A stretch of 64,000 bases of DNA from Sipunculus nudus (taxonomy: Eukaryota; Annelida; Sipuncula; Golfingiida; Sipunculidae). Made by a program: the position numbers and the translations under genes. Shown here one piece after another: positions 42,884 through 54,800 of the stretch; the stretch's first letter is position 1; each line of letters begins with the position of its first letter. The stretch is from NCBI GenBank assembly GCA_026874595.1, contig CM049316.1, positions 69,863,676-69,927,675 of the forward strand, given 5' to 3'. The notes beneath the pieces are model-generated. The model did not search any database and was not told the DNA's origin. It saw only the letters and a list, made by a program, of their open reading frames with translations.

Positions 42884-43268
42884 CTGTGGTTCTTCATTTT
42901 AAATGTTTTGCGAGGGTTTAATTTTCGCGACTGCACCAGAATCTATGAAATCAAAATAATAATATTTACGTTTATTATAAAAATTAAAATTAATCCTACA
43001 ATACTAACCTCATAACTGTTATAGTAATAGTATTATGACCTGCATCATAGTCGATGTTTTGACAATATATTGCGTGTTTGCATGAGAAGGTTCCAATACA
43101 CCATCCACAGATTATGTTGTTGATTAAAAAACCATGTTTATGGAGGTGTGATAACCTATCCATTTGCGCAGATGTATAATACCCTGTTGTGCAACCTCGA
43201 TAAAAGGGCAGTTTATTCCTGAGGGTTTAATATTTGCGATTATATCTCATTCGCGAATATATATATAT
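42884..43268. mobile_element. TACTGTGGTT-ended MITE
   Basis: It starts TACTGTGGTTCTTCATTTTA, then GCGAGGGTTTAATTTTCGCG. Its interior GGAGGTGTGATAACCTATCC and GGGCAGTTTATTCCTGAGGG match the sequence near 22990-23070. It ends near TTCGCGAATATATATATATG. The right terminal repeat seems lost in the AT run. Confidence 0.6.
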
Positions 43269-44292
43269 GTTTGGTGTATGAGTGCACTATAACTTGGGGA
43301 AAAGGACAATTCAATATTTGTTAGTTTGTTAGTTTATTTAAGGTGTCCTAACCTATGCTTCTGATATCCTCCCCCACCCTTGAAGATAAATGGATGCCAT
43401 TGACCTTGATACCTCCCTGTGCTTGTTTACACCACCTGGCTTATGGGCACATGTCCTGACTACGTCATTCACAAGTGTTGTCTTGCTACATCCTCTCGCA
43501 GCAATTATAGACCTTAGTGGTCCAAGGTCTCGTCTTTTCATATAACTGCAGCTTTGTATAGCAAGGCCCTCTAGGTCTAAACACCAGAATGCATACTGAA
43601 CAAAGAAGTGTAATCAGACCAATGAGAGAATTAACACATCTGTGCACATCCTGGTGTTCAGAACCAGTGAACTTTGCTGTACAATGCAGTTGTTACATGA
43701 ACAGAGATCTGAGATGACTACAGTGTATAACTGCTGCGTGAGGGGTGTATTGTCTGACAAGTATTTCATGTATATTTGGTAAATTTCAAGGGTTATGTTT
43801 TACAGAACTAATCAAAATTGTCCGCAAGAATTACAAGACAGAGTAAATTATAGCGGCAGGCAGTTAACAATCATTTAGTTCCTCCAGAACTTCCAGACAT
43901 TATATAGTAGACATAAATATTCCTACCTGGCCACTTGATCATGCTCAACTGGTCTTTCAGGGCACATAGTTATTGTTAACATGTGGTTGCTGGTTTTGAT
44001 TTCCAATGAAGATCATCACGATTGCATGTTTTCTGTTCTAATATTTTAAGAATTTCTCTTTCATTACAGGTTTGCCAACAGATGGAGACACAGATACCAC
44101 TGATATTCGAACAAGATATAAGTACAATTTCATAGAAATAATTTAGTGGAAAGTTTTTTCGCTGACTAAACAGTAGCCTGAATTGTTAATTCAATCCCAA
44201 CATGAGAGTATAATGTGACTTTCTCTTTAATAAAGAGTATGGCATCCTAAATAAGTATATTATATTTTGGCAGGCCTTATTTCAAACTCCCA

Positions 44293-44327
44293 GGGAGTGG
44301 AAATAAGGAATGCTTATTTCCACTTCC
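44293..44327. repeat. Hairpin GGGAGTGGAAATAAG / CTTATTTCCACTTCC
   Basis: A 15-bp stem with one mismatch and a 5-nt loop. The same arm, GGAGTGGAAATAAGC, recurs near 46475, so this is part of a dispersed foldback family. Confidence 0.7.
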
Positions 44328-45979
44328 CCTTGTGATAAAAGCTGGAAAAGTCTTGAGTATTTTGGCAGTTTAAGTGACCAAAACTTGGGTTTTATTCTTT
44401 CCAGTGATAAACAAAGTTGAATAATTGCTTTTCTTTACAAAATCCTCTCTCAAGTACTTCTATAGACACAAAAGGGACAGCTGGGACACACAGTTACACA
44501 TTTCTAGAGCCAAGTTCTTTAAACAATTAAGTTTTTCAGTTTTTATATTGAAATTGATATTTATTTCAATGCATTTAACATCAAAGTTTAAAACAATAAT
44601 GATTTGCAGAGTTACCCCTTACAATTATATTACAATTATGTGTGACAAAAAATTTAAAAGACATATAGATTTATATTTTTTCTGCAGTGCCAAATAGATG
44701 TGGATCATGAGAACTTACTTAAATAGCACATGAAGATAAGAGATTTCGACATTACTTGATAACTGGCTAAGAGTCCTTATCAGTAGACTATTGGCACCTC
44801 ATTAGTGAGCTCTGGTTTTGTGTCCATATGCTCAGACTGGTGCAATCAGCTCTTGGCTCAGAATTCAAGGTAAACTGGACTGGCACTTGTACCCTGGTAG
44901 GTTGTTTCAGTAATTTACCATACCACTGATTTTATCTAAAACATTTTCACTGATGTTACTGTGGTGTCAAAATAGGCAAAAATAACTAGAACTTTGATAA
45001 AAAAAATAAAACTATAAATGTAACATAGGGTGCTTTAAGGAGGAACATGACACTTTACTGGCGCCCCCTACTGATGACACTGCAAATTAAAAATACCTGG
45101 TTTAATTATATTATCAATAGGCTACATATTTTGCCGTTTGTGACTTTTGTTGTCATGAACAACGTCATCGCTTCAGGGCATCATTTGAGAAAAGTAACAA
45201 TAATTGTAGAAATACTTAGTGTGACAGCTTTATTTAATTATTTTTTTAAATAGTACCAAAGTTCTACAAAGAAATTTTCACCATAATATTACCAGAAGAG
45301 GCTCAAGTGCAGGAATATACCAATGGCTATGTGTCGACTGTCAGTTTTGACAGTTGGAAGTAAATGATGAAAAAGATCATAAATATCACCATATGATTGT
45401 AATTGACACTACTGGTGTAATTCTGAAGAGATAATTAGGATATACCCATCGTTTATTAGTGCTGATATTTATATTTCTTTTTATATGGGCATCTTAAAAG
45501 CTGATCATATATTGTTGACGCCAGAAGCCATTTATGTGTGGACTTGCTCTCTGTCTCACAACCACCAGCGCCACCTTTGGGGGTTTTTCTAAACTAATAA
45601 TGTCCAAAATTTTCATATTTTGGCCTAATATTTCAAAAATTAACCCATTGACCTACACATTTTTGTCTATAAATAAGATGAATATTTAATTCTGCATGTT
45701 TGTTAAGAATATTATGAAAAATACATTGGTCAGTTTTCTAAAATATGTAACTTTTGTTTCCCCCTTAGTTATAATATCATATGAAAACCCACCACAAGTG
45801 TCAATTTTCAACTTCATGTACTGCAAAAATAAGCACATTGACCCCCAAATTTCATTTCATAATTTTAAAAAGTATGTCTTGTAGATATCATGCGCAAATT
45901 ATCTAAGAAATTCCATTGGTAGTTTAAAGTGTTATGTTCCCCCTTAATTTTTCTTCCAGGGTGGGCGGCTATAACTTTG

Positions 45980-45986
<7 letters not shown>

Positions 45987-46048
<62 letters not shown>
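45987..46048. repeat. (AT)n microsatellite, first of a close pair
   Basis: TA dinucleotides with one TTAT interruption, 50 bp before a second (AT)n run at 46099-46164. Confidence 0.95.
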
Positions 46049-46053
<5 letters not shown>

Positions 46054-46095
46054 AACATATAAATATCTTTTCCAGCGTCTGTGAGTGGCATATAC

Positions 46096-46098
<3 letters not shown>

Positions 46099-46164
<66 letters not shown>
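46099..46164. repeat. (AT)n microsatellite, second of a close pair
   Basis: Uninterrupted TA dinucleotides; the two runs are separated by non-repetitive sequence with CTTTTCCAGCGTCTGTGAGT. Confidence 0.95.
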
Positions 46165-46168
<4 letters not shown>

Positions 46169-46324
46169 ATCATATTTCAAAGAATTATAAAGTTTTAGAA
46201 AATAAGTTATTTTGTGATTTCCAAGCAAGGTTTAGATATAACACTTTTTAGTAAATACTAAATAGATCCAGTCTTTAATTCTATTTATTAATATATTTCG
46301 TTTGCAATATTATAATATTACTCT

Positions 46325-46495
46325 CTGAAAAGTGGTGGGGGATGATTACATTGACCATCCCCCCCTTGCAAAAAAGTGGGGGTATATATACCCCCTATAT
46401 TGACACCCCTGACCATTGGTAACTCCTATAGGGGGTGGGTTGGAAATAAGCATCCCTTATTTCGACTCCATGGGGGAGTGGAAATAAGCACTTCC
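46325..46495. repeat. Foldback repeat with GGGGGTATATATACCCCC palindrome
   Basis: The 18-bp perfect palindrome GGGGGTATATATACCCCC sits near 46378-46395. It is followed by GGAAATAAGCATCCCTTATT and GGGGAGTGGAAATAAGCACT, arms shared with the hairpin at 44293. Probably a decayed foldback MITE. Confidence 0.55.
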
Positions 46496-47509
46496 TTTTA
46501 TTTTAGTGCTATATTGTCTTGGTAAAAAAAAAGTGGTTCTGTTTCATGTCAGCCTATTCGCCTTATGATGTGTTGGAAAAATACGATGCATCTATCGTGA
46601 AAACATTGTCACGGACGACTGTCAGTCTTTTGCCAACATTCTATTTCAACAGTGCCAATGCCCTGCGTACCTTCACGCACGTCCTCCCTACCTTATTTGA
46701 GCGATATTAGAAGAAATTGCATTCAATAGCCACTATGTTGACGTAGATTGCCTAATAAAGTACACTGAACCGCTAGAAATGAAGCGTTACCGTATTGTTT
46801 ATTCTTAAATGGTTTATAAAATGTGGACATTCATAAAACGACTAATTACCTTTGTTTATAATACTGGTGTGTTGAAGCCGTGAAGTCAGTTTCCTGGCCC
46901 AGACGTCAGCGCCCTCTGTACTCTCTATAATACACTATCACTATCTTTTGCATTGGGATTCTGACCCGCCTAAAAAGTGCATTTGTGACTACGATACACA
47001 TGAGCATTGATCTTAATAAAACGTTATAATTTTGAAAGATAAATAAATTTTAATAAAAAAATAATAGTACAACTAATAATAATAATGATAATAATAATAA
47101 TAAATGAATAAATAAAAAGATAATTCTTCAATCGTCACTGAAAAACACTTTATACATGTATATATGCGAAATTAAGGTCACTGATTCATTCAGACTAGTT
47201 CCATTGTGAATATACCCAAATTAATGCTGCGTTGATTAAATCTAAGAACTATCCTGATATTAGTTATATGGAATAGTTTAAACCAAACAAGCTTGCCATC
47301 CAGCGGTACTCCTGTAAGTTATATTTTTTTTTCAAAATTTGGATATTGAATTTAACTTTAAAGTCCAAACATTCAATCGTTTATAACATGCTAATGGCTG
47401 TATGGATAAAATGCGCATCTACATTTATAACTATTAAAATATCATCGTTTAAATGTAATCCTCGTGGTGAATAATTGATAAATGTTTAATTCGCAAGATC
47501 AACTTTGCC

Positions 47510-47705
47510 GACTTAATTCTGTGGTCTAGGCAGCGCACTGGACTCAACTGAGCACAAACGATGAGCTCGAGTATCAGCAGATATTTCACGGTGGACCAAA
47601 ATTATGCTGGGCTCTGTTGGTAAACTGGAAGGGCGTGCGAATGCGCCCCTTTTTAGGGGGGGGGGGGCTCGGTATTATGACCCAGCAGAGTGTTATAATG
47701 TAAAG
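47510..47705 (+). mobile_element. Decayed tRNA-derived SINE (related to 10684-11125)
   Basis: The head has TGGTCTAGGCAGCGCACTGG (A-box-like) and GATGAGCTCGAGTATC (B-box-like). The body keeps AATGCGCCCCTTTTTAGGGG and GGTATTATGACCCAGCAGAG, matching GAGTGCGCCTTTTGGGGGTA and GGTATGACCCA of the intact copy. An expanded G run interrupts it. Confidence 0.55.
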
Positions 47706-48284
47706 ACTCCTTCCCTCACTTTAGAAACATTTGGATGCTATCTTAATCACAGAGTTGTTCATTAATATCCTCAATTTTTTAATAAGAAATTAATGAAATG
47801 TGGATAACTTTAATTGCTAGTGAATTAAAAAGATAAAAAAAAATGAAAATTAATTACGAATAACTGGGAAAGAACTAGATCCAATGAGAGAAGGGGGGGG
47901 GGGGGGAGTTAACTCTTTTTTTAGATAGAATGCAGACAAATTATATAGGCGGAGTTAAATGCGCTCTGTGTGTGTCATCTAATTTTTTAAAAACTATGGG
48001 GCTAATGCATGATATTATCATTTTATCCATGAAAAATTACTGAAAACTTATAGTTAAAAGAGACAAGAAGGCTCATTGGAGTTTGACATACAGCTTTATG
48101 GACAAACTTCTTACCATACACGAAGACGTGAACTTGTATACATCGTACAAAAACGTGAAGTAGGCTCGTTTCAAATTGATAGCAAAAGTTGCAATTATAA
48201 TAAAAAAAAGTTTATTATGCATAAGTATATGTTAGTATTTACGTAATTTTCAAAGGGTTAATAAATAGTAAAAGTATAAACAGT

Positions 48285-48475
48285 AAAGCCTTGCCTGATG
48301 ACCACTTAGTTTTAGCGATCCTCAAAACAACGGCCACTTATTATGGGTCCTGGTTCTTTTTCACTCTTGATATAAAACCTTGCTTAGACGACCACCTCGA
48401 AAATGCGCTTACTTTTGAGTTCCCGATGGTGGTCGTAATTTCGGGGTGTTACGGTAATTATATACGGTAAATGTT
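48285..48475. mobile_element. MITE of the CAGTAAAGCC / GGTGTTACGG type
   Basis: ACAGTAAAGCCTTGCCTGAT, then GACCACTTAGTTTTAGCGAT, GGGTCCTGGTTCTTTTTCAC and GGTGGTCGTAATTTCGGGGT. The order of blocks follows the fragment at 4648-4805, which supports one family. Confidence 0.6.
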
Positions 48476-48893
48476 TTAATTGCATATCATTTGATTTTCA
48501 TCTGATAATTTGCTCTGATTTGGTCTCTTTTTAAATGGACTGCCAGTGTTGCTTCTCTCATCAATCCCTGTCGTTCATAACTGTATAATGACTTATTTTA
48601 TCATTGGAAAACCATATATCCATCCTAAATGATCTAAGTTCGCCTGCTGAGTACATATAACTTTTTCACAACATGATCAAGGCAGATAACCAATAAGCAA
48701 GTTAAGCATTAAAATTGTTTAACACGATTTGACTACTCTAAATATAGTAACAATCAGCATATGTATGAACTAATCACTGCCCAAGCATGAGGCGTCACCC
48801 ATGCAGGCAACAAGCATGCCTGGGCCCTTTCGTAATTCCCATCCTTGTCCGGTAAATCTCTCGCTTTCTGCTATCACGATACACTTTGTTTCT

Positions 48894-51800
48894 TCAACCG
48901 GTAAGGAGCTTCCTTGCTTCAGCAGCCACAGCCGAGATATCTGGTCTGAAATATTCATGATAAATCAGAAAAAAAACATGCGATGTTTCAATAAGCTGTG
49001 AATTTTAACAATTATAAATGTTATAAAATATTTCGTATGTACTCGTACATCCCATATTACATTTTTTTCTCTATTTTCCTGTAAATGTTAGGCACATTGG
49101 CAATTTTACTCCAATTAATTAAACAATTAATTACCCGAATATATTTAAAATATGGACAGTCCCACTGATGAGTTACTGATCACATGCAAAGTACAGAGAG
49201 TTAATACAGACAGACTGGATTCTTTAAATTTTTTGTGTATTATAAAAATGTAAAATATGTAAAGTTTATTGCGTGTGCATAAATTAAAAATGTATTCTTT
49301 TGATTTTCTTATATTCATTGTTTCATAAAACATTTTACTCTCCCATTTCATTATATAAAAAGATGACTATTTCGTGTAATTTATACTGGTAATCCATTAT
49401 TTATAACCCCCACACCCAAAAATTAGTAAATAAGGAAGGAGGAAAATAAGTTTTTTTTATGTGACTGCGTGGATGACAAAAACAGGTTTGTAAATGCTTT
49501 ATTTATATGTTTAAATGGGGCTTCATTTTGGATTAACTAAGTATAACATTCGTTTTTGTACGTTAAGCACTTACATATGGACCAAAATACTTCCAAATAT
49601 GGACAGTTAAGAACCATTATATGGATATCACTGCATAAATAGATAACGCTATCGTGTGATGGCCCAGCAGCCTGTGTCTCCTTTTCCATAAATGCGGATT
49701 TTCGTCCGTACGGGACCCCCGCGGGCCCTACATGTATGCGGAAAGCCGTTTTCCATATGTGTGGGTCCTCTTATGTGGATGACTCAGATATTACAGTTAA
49801 CGCATGCACTGATAATAGTGTTTTCTTCAGTTTAATTATGATGTTTTAATTCAGTATTCAGTGCAAAAAAATTATCCTGGCGAAGCGAGGTTTGATTAAT
49901 ATCGTATCTCACCAGCCAGGCTTATACATGGTGGCTAGCACTTGCTTGCTACGCTTTACCTTGAATTGGCTTTCCGGACCGTAATACACGAGTTTGATTT
50001 TTTACTCGTGCGGGAACCGCGCAGACGCCCTCATTTGAGGAAAGGGGGCAGTAATAATGCACCAGTTGGATTTTACCAACTTTTAAAGTTGGGCATCCTT
50101 GGGACTGGGCCAGACAGGCCCAAACTGCCCATATTATAGAGGTGCCCACTATATGTAGGTAATAGCTGCAACATTCATTGCTGCCACCTACTTTGAAATA
50201 TTACTATATAGTTACTCCTGTTTAAAGGGTACTTCATTTAATTGATGTATTTTCTTCCTTTTTTTTAAACAAAAAGGTTAACAAGTAAAAATTTATAATT
50301 GTTTTTATATATATATATTTATATATATACACATTATATACATATTATATACATGAATATAAATATATGTATGTGTGTGTTATAACACATGTCGATGCAT
50401 ATAACCTGCGGGCATTGATCTTATTATTTAAATCTGCTAATATTTTTATAAGTTACCCTATGCATCCTCAGACATACCATACTGTTCTACAAACTTTCTC
50501 TAAGACAAGCCACTCTCATAATCTTTGAACAGGTACACTTTTAGGTCTATGCCAAACCTTTATATTTCAGTTCAGGGTCGACATTTTATAAGTGGACAGT
50601 ATATCAGGTTATGACACAGAATGCATGCGAATGATCAGTGTCTGGTGTTGATTATTAAGTGCAACTGCTAATTAGTTAACATTGCCTTGGGCAAGGGGGG
50701 GGGGCTTACCTTGTCACCTCATCTCAGAGTGCATAGTAACAGGGTGAACAAGCTAGGCGTCCGCAGTTACTTTGCTTCGCTGACATAAGAAATTCTAGTG
50801 ACTGCCAGATCTAAGTAAGCTTATCAGTCCAATATAAATTATATTATAAGTTATATTCATTTATTCATGATAACAAACTTTTAGGTCCATCACAATCGGC
50901 ATTCATAAAACAACACTCGACCATTACGTCACTACTTAGCAGTTCATCTGATTGGGTTAAAGCATGCGACAAAGGACATATAACTGCTTTCTAGATATTT
51001 GTAAATGTTTTGATTCAATATGTCACACTAGGCTACTTGACAAGCTTTATAAATATGGAATACGGAATCGAGAATTAGTGGTTTAAATCGTATCTAAGTA
51101 ATCGGACTCAAGCTACTAAATATAATGGATCAGTTTCTGACTGTTCGCAGATTTCTATTGGAGTCCCTCAAGGTTCTGTCCTAGAACCACTTTTTTTCTT
51201 AATTTATCGTAATGATGCTTGTAACATACCAACATTTAGTAACATTAGCCTATTTGCTGATGATATATGCTTATATGTTTCTGGTCTCACTATTGAGTCC
51301 GTCACACAGAAAATTCAAGTTGATATTAATAGAATATCTGAATGGTTCCGAGTGAATAAACTCACGATAAATACAGAAAAATCCTACCTAATGGTCATTG
51401 GAAGATTGGAACATCGGAAAAATTGTCTAAAATTACATCATCATATCCACCTATTTTGTTAAATGATACAGTCCTACGGTATACAGATAAGGCTCAATAT
51501 CTCGGATTAACACTTGACAGTTGTCTTACATGGAGAGCACATATCAATGAACTTGCTTCCAAATTAAAACCTAAACTAGGTGCTCTCGCTCGTCTGAGCA
51601 AAGTTTTACCTTCACAGGAACTCGCCCATAATTATATGACCACTATACAACCCTATATTGATTACGGTTTAATCATTTTGGGCCTTCAAAGCAAAACTAA
51701 TATGAACGTTGTCCAGAAATTCCAGAATAGGGCTGCCCGTATAATTTCTGGGAATTATGATAAGAATACAGCTAGTTCAACAATGATATCAGCCTTAAAA

Positions 51801-54800
51801 TGGCAAAACATCAATCAACGATTATTGTACCTCTATAATGTATTCATGTTTAAATGCCTTAATGGCCTAGCAGCTTGTTATCTTAATTATCTATCAGAAA
51901 CCCGATCTGAAATACACTCTTATAACACGAGATATTATTGTCAAGTGAAAGTACCAACAGTTAGAACTGAATTGATGCGAAAATCTTTTATTTATCAGGG
52001 ACCGAAATTATGGAATTTGTTACCAGAAGCTCTTCGTAGGATAGATAACCTGGATAAGTTAAAAATAATATCTTAAGCAATATTCTCTAAACTCTTGACA
52101 TAATATCAATAGATATATTTACTTCTTTTACATGGTATGCATGCATGTTGACATTTTATGCTTTACGGATACCATGCAGTAAGTGAATAAACACTAACAT
52201 AACTATATGCATACATTGCACTTGTGGTTTGTATTATTCTTTGCACTTATTTCATACAATGTTATCAACATTGTTAATAACCTGAATAGCCTATCATTAT
52301 CTAAATAATATTCTATAATAAATTCTTAATAATGCTCATACTAGTACAGGAACTAACAATATATGTTATATTCAGCTACAATATTCTGCACATATATATT
52401 TGCTTGTATATTACTGTTATGCTATTTGATCATGTTTGATTTTTCAATTACTATCAGGGCCTTGTGGATGATCAGTATATTCTGAACAAGCCACCCTGAA
52501 TAAAGATATATTAATAAATAAAATAAATAAATAAATGGCAAATGACCGATGCATTCACTTCTATCTGTAAACCATCACCAGAACAGCCAGTTTGGGCTGA
52601 GGTCTGACCGGAGGATGTGCAGGCACATTAATTAAGTCTAATCAGTATATGCATGTAACCCATGCTTGTCCTTGAGTCAAGAAGACTAGTTATTATGATT
52701 ATGCAATCAGACAGAAATACACCTCTGACATTTGTTCATCTGTTTGATCATAATTATTAACAGTTAAAATATAAATGTTTAATAATTAACAGTTATTCTG
52801 ATGGCTAATAATTACAAATTCACAATAAATCAAACTCTGAAAAGTTTTAATTGGAAGATATTCAACTGGGAAAATCGATGAAGTGCCCACATTAGCTGAG
52901 GAAAAGTGACCACTTAACAGAATATAGAGTGCCCTTTTTAGCTAAACATAATAAAGAGAAGAAAAAAATACCATACAACACATATGCTTTGTTTATTATT
53001 TATTTAAATAACAGGAAACTCACCTTTGCAAGAAGAATGTTTGCACACCCATTAAAGAAATGATGATCAGAATTAACGTCTGCATTAAAATAAGACTCCT
53101 TGATTCATCTTGCAAGCAGCTTAATCTGGCGGCCCTCTGGCTGGCATCAATTGATATGTACAGTACAAGAAAGTGGCACAGTCCGGAAACCACGACTGCA
53201 GCTTCAACTAACCTCAGTTCTATAACCTGCAATGCACAATAATAATAATTAATGGTAATTGCTTAATAATATTTGTTCAAGTATTAATACATTAATTTGT
53301 AGAGAGAGTTATTTATACACAATCAATCAAAGAAAAGATAATACATAATAATAAAAACTAGCTGCTCTCGTGGAAAATCCACGGCTCTATCTGATGCATA
53401 TTTTTGTAATGAGCTAATTGGAACTAAACGACGCATATTTTAATCCTAAGGTTTTTGCAGGAACTTTTGTCATGTGTTTCACTCATATGATATAAAGATT
53501 ACTTCTGCTAGAATTCTCCAGGAACGTTCCCCCCAAAAAAAAACATAGAAAGAAAAATTATTCTATTCCAGAAATCAGACAAAAAATCATTTTCCCCCGA
53601 TAAACAACATAGCTTCATTGCTTGGGAAATATCGTAGATATAACGATTGTATAAAGAAGCATTCTACCGTGAAATTATTTGAAAGATGCTTTGTATTAGT
53701 TGAAGCTCAGGCGACATCGTAAAACACGATGTTTATTCAGGGTATAGTCTAAGGCATGTTAACAGACACATGCGTTATTTGTATACACATGCACATGTCG
53801 TTCTTAAGTACCATAATCACAATTCCACAAAGGAATAATTATAAGGGGCTATTGCCCCCGAGTAGAAGCCGCCCATTCGTATGCAGTTGTTCTGCCACTC
53901 GCCTGGTGAAGCCGTGTTTTTGAACCATGACAATGGTTTTACATAAAACGTGCACGTATAAACGAACGACTGATCAGTAGATTTCAAAGTCCTAAGATAT
54001 TGAGGACCTTTAGAAGTTGGTGCAATCCCCCCCCCCCCCCAGGCCTTCTTTTTGAAAAAGCTTTTTTCATACAACCCATAAATCGGCCGAACTTTTAAAC
54101 CATGGTTATCATGTAAAGATACTTCTAAATATATAAAAATCAATATACCTGTAAACCTACAAAACCGTGATCGTATAAAGGGCCTCATCTCTTTTAGTCC
54201 ACTCAACGGAAAAGTGCTCCCTATTAAAAGACTCATGTGGGCATGTGTTCCGCTCTTGAATTAAAAATCTTTACTTCCTTTTGACAAAGTAAAATTCCTT
54301 AATAGTCGATATAATGGAAATTTTAGTTGGGATTACAGGTCGCCTCCTTAAAAGGGCGTGACAGGCGAAAAATGTTTTGCTGAATATTTGTAGAGGGTTA
54401 GGGTCAAGACATATCAATGGTCCATTTCATGTTAGAGTTAATAAGAATCACCACAATTTATATTTTCTTATAAACCATTATGACAAAGGACCATTTCTTT
54501 GTTCCCGTCTGGAAGCCACCCATTCGTATCAAAATAGAAAGAAAAAATATTCTATTCCAGAAATCACACAAAAAATTTTTTTTTCCCGATAAAGAACATA
54601 GGTCCGAAAGCTTCATTGCCTGGGAAATAACGTAAATATGACGATTGTATAAAGAAGCATTCTACCGTGAAATTATTTGAAAGATGCTTTGTATAAGTTG
54701 AAGCTCAGGCGATATCGTAAAACATGATGTTTATTCAGTGTCGTCAGTTGAGGGTATAGTCTTTTATATATAGACCATTCCTTTGTCCCCGTTTTGAAGC

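Larger units (their letters stand above)
42420..48893. other. Region upstream of OSGEP, no convincing gene
   Basis: On the minus strand CATTTTTCCAG at 42450-42460 precedes the OSGEP start by about 30 nt. It could be the acceptor of a 5' UTR intron (exon from 42449); if so, the promoter lies further up, possibly near the less AT-rich stretch 43340-43570. Elsewhere there are MITEs, hairpins, AT runs, G-runs (42636, 47657, 47893) and a decayed SINE, listed separately. Confidence 0.4.

Noticed and set aside
43353-43541. 62-codon minus-strand ORF upstream of OSGEP
   Set aside because: No recognisable domain. The base composition is less AT-rich and might reflect a promoter or UTR, but coding is unsupported.
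44088-44147. Possible + strand exon after TTTCATTACAG (44070-44080 region) encoding LPTDGDTDTTDIRTRY
   Set aside because: It has a good-looking acceptor and an acidic peptide, but there is no partner exon, donor or family match, and a stop soon follows.
46519-46710. 63-codon + strand ORF (SPYDVLEKYDASIV)
   Set aside because: It looks protein-like, but there is no splice or family support and no neighbouring exon in phase.
49942-50149. Overlapping ORFs on both strands
   Set aside because: No splice context, no family match; composition alone is not evidence.
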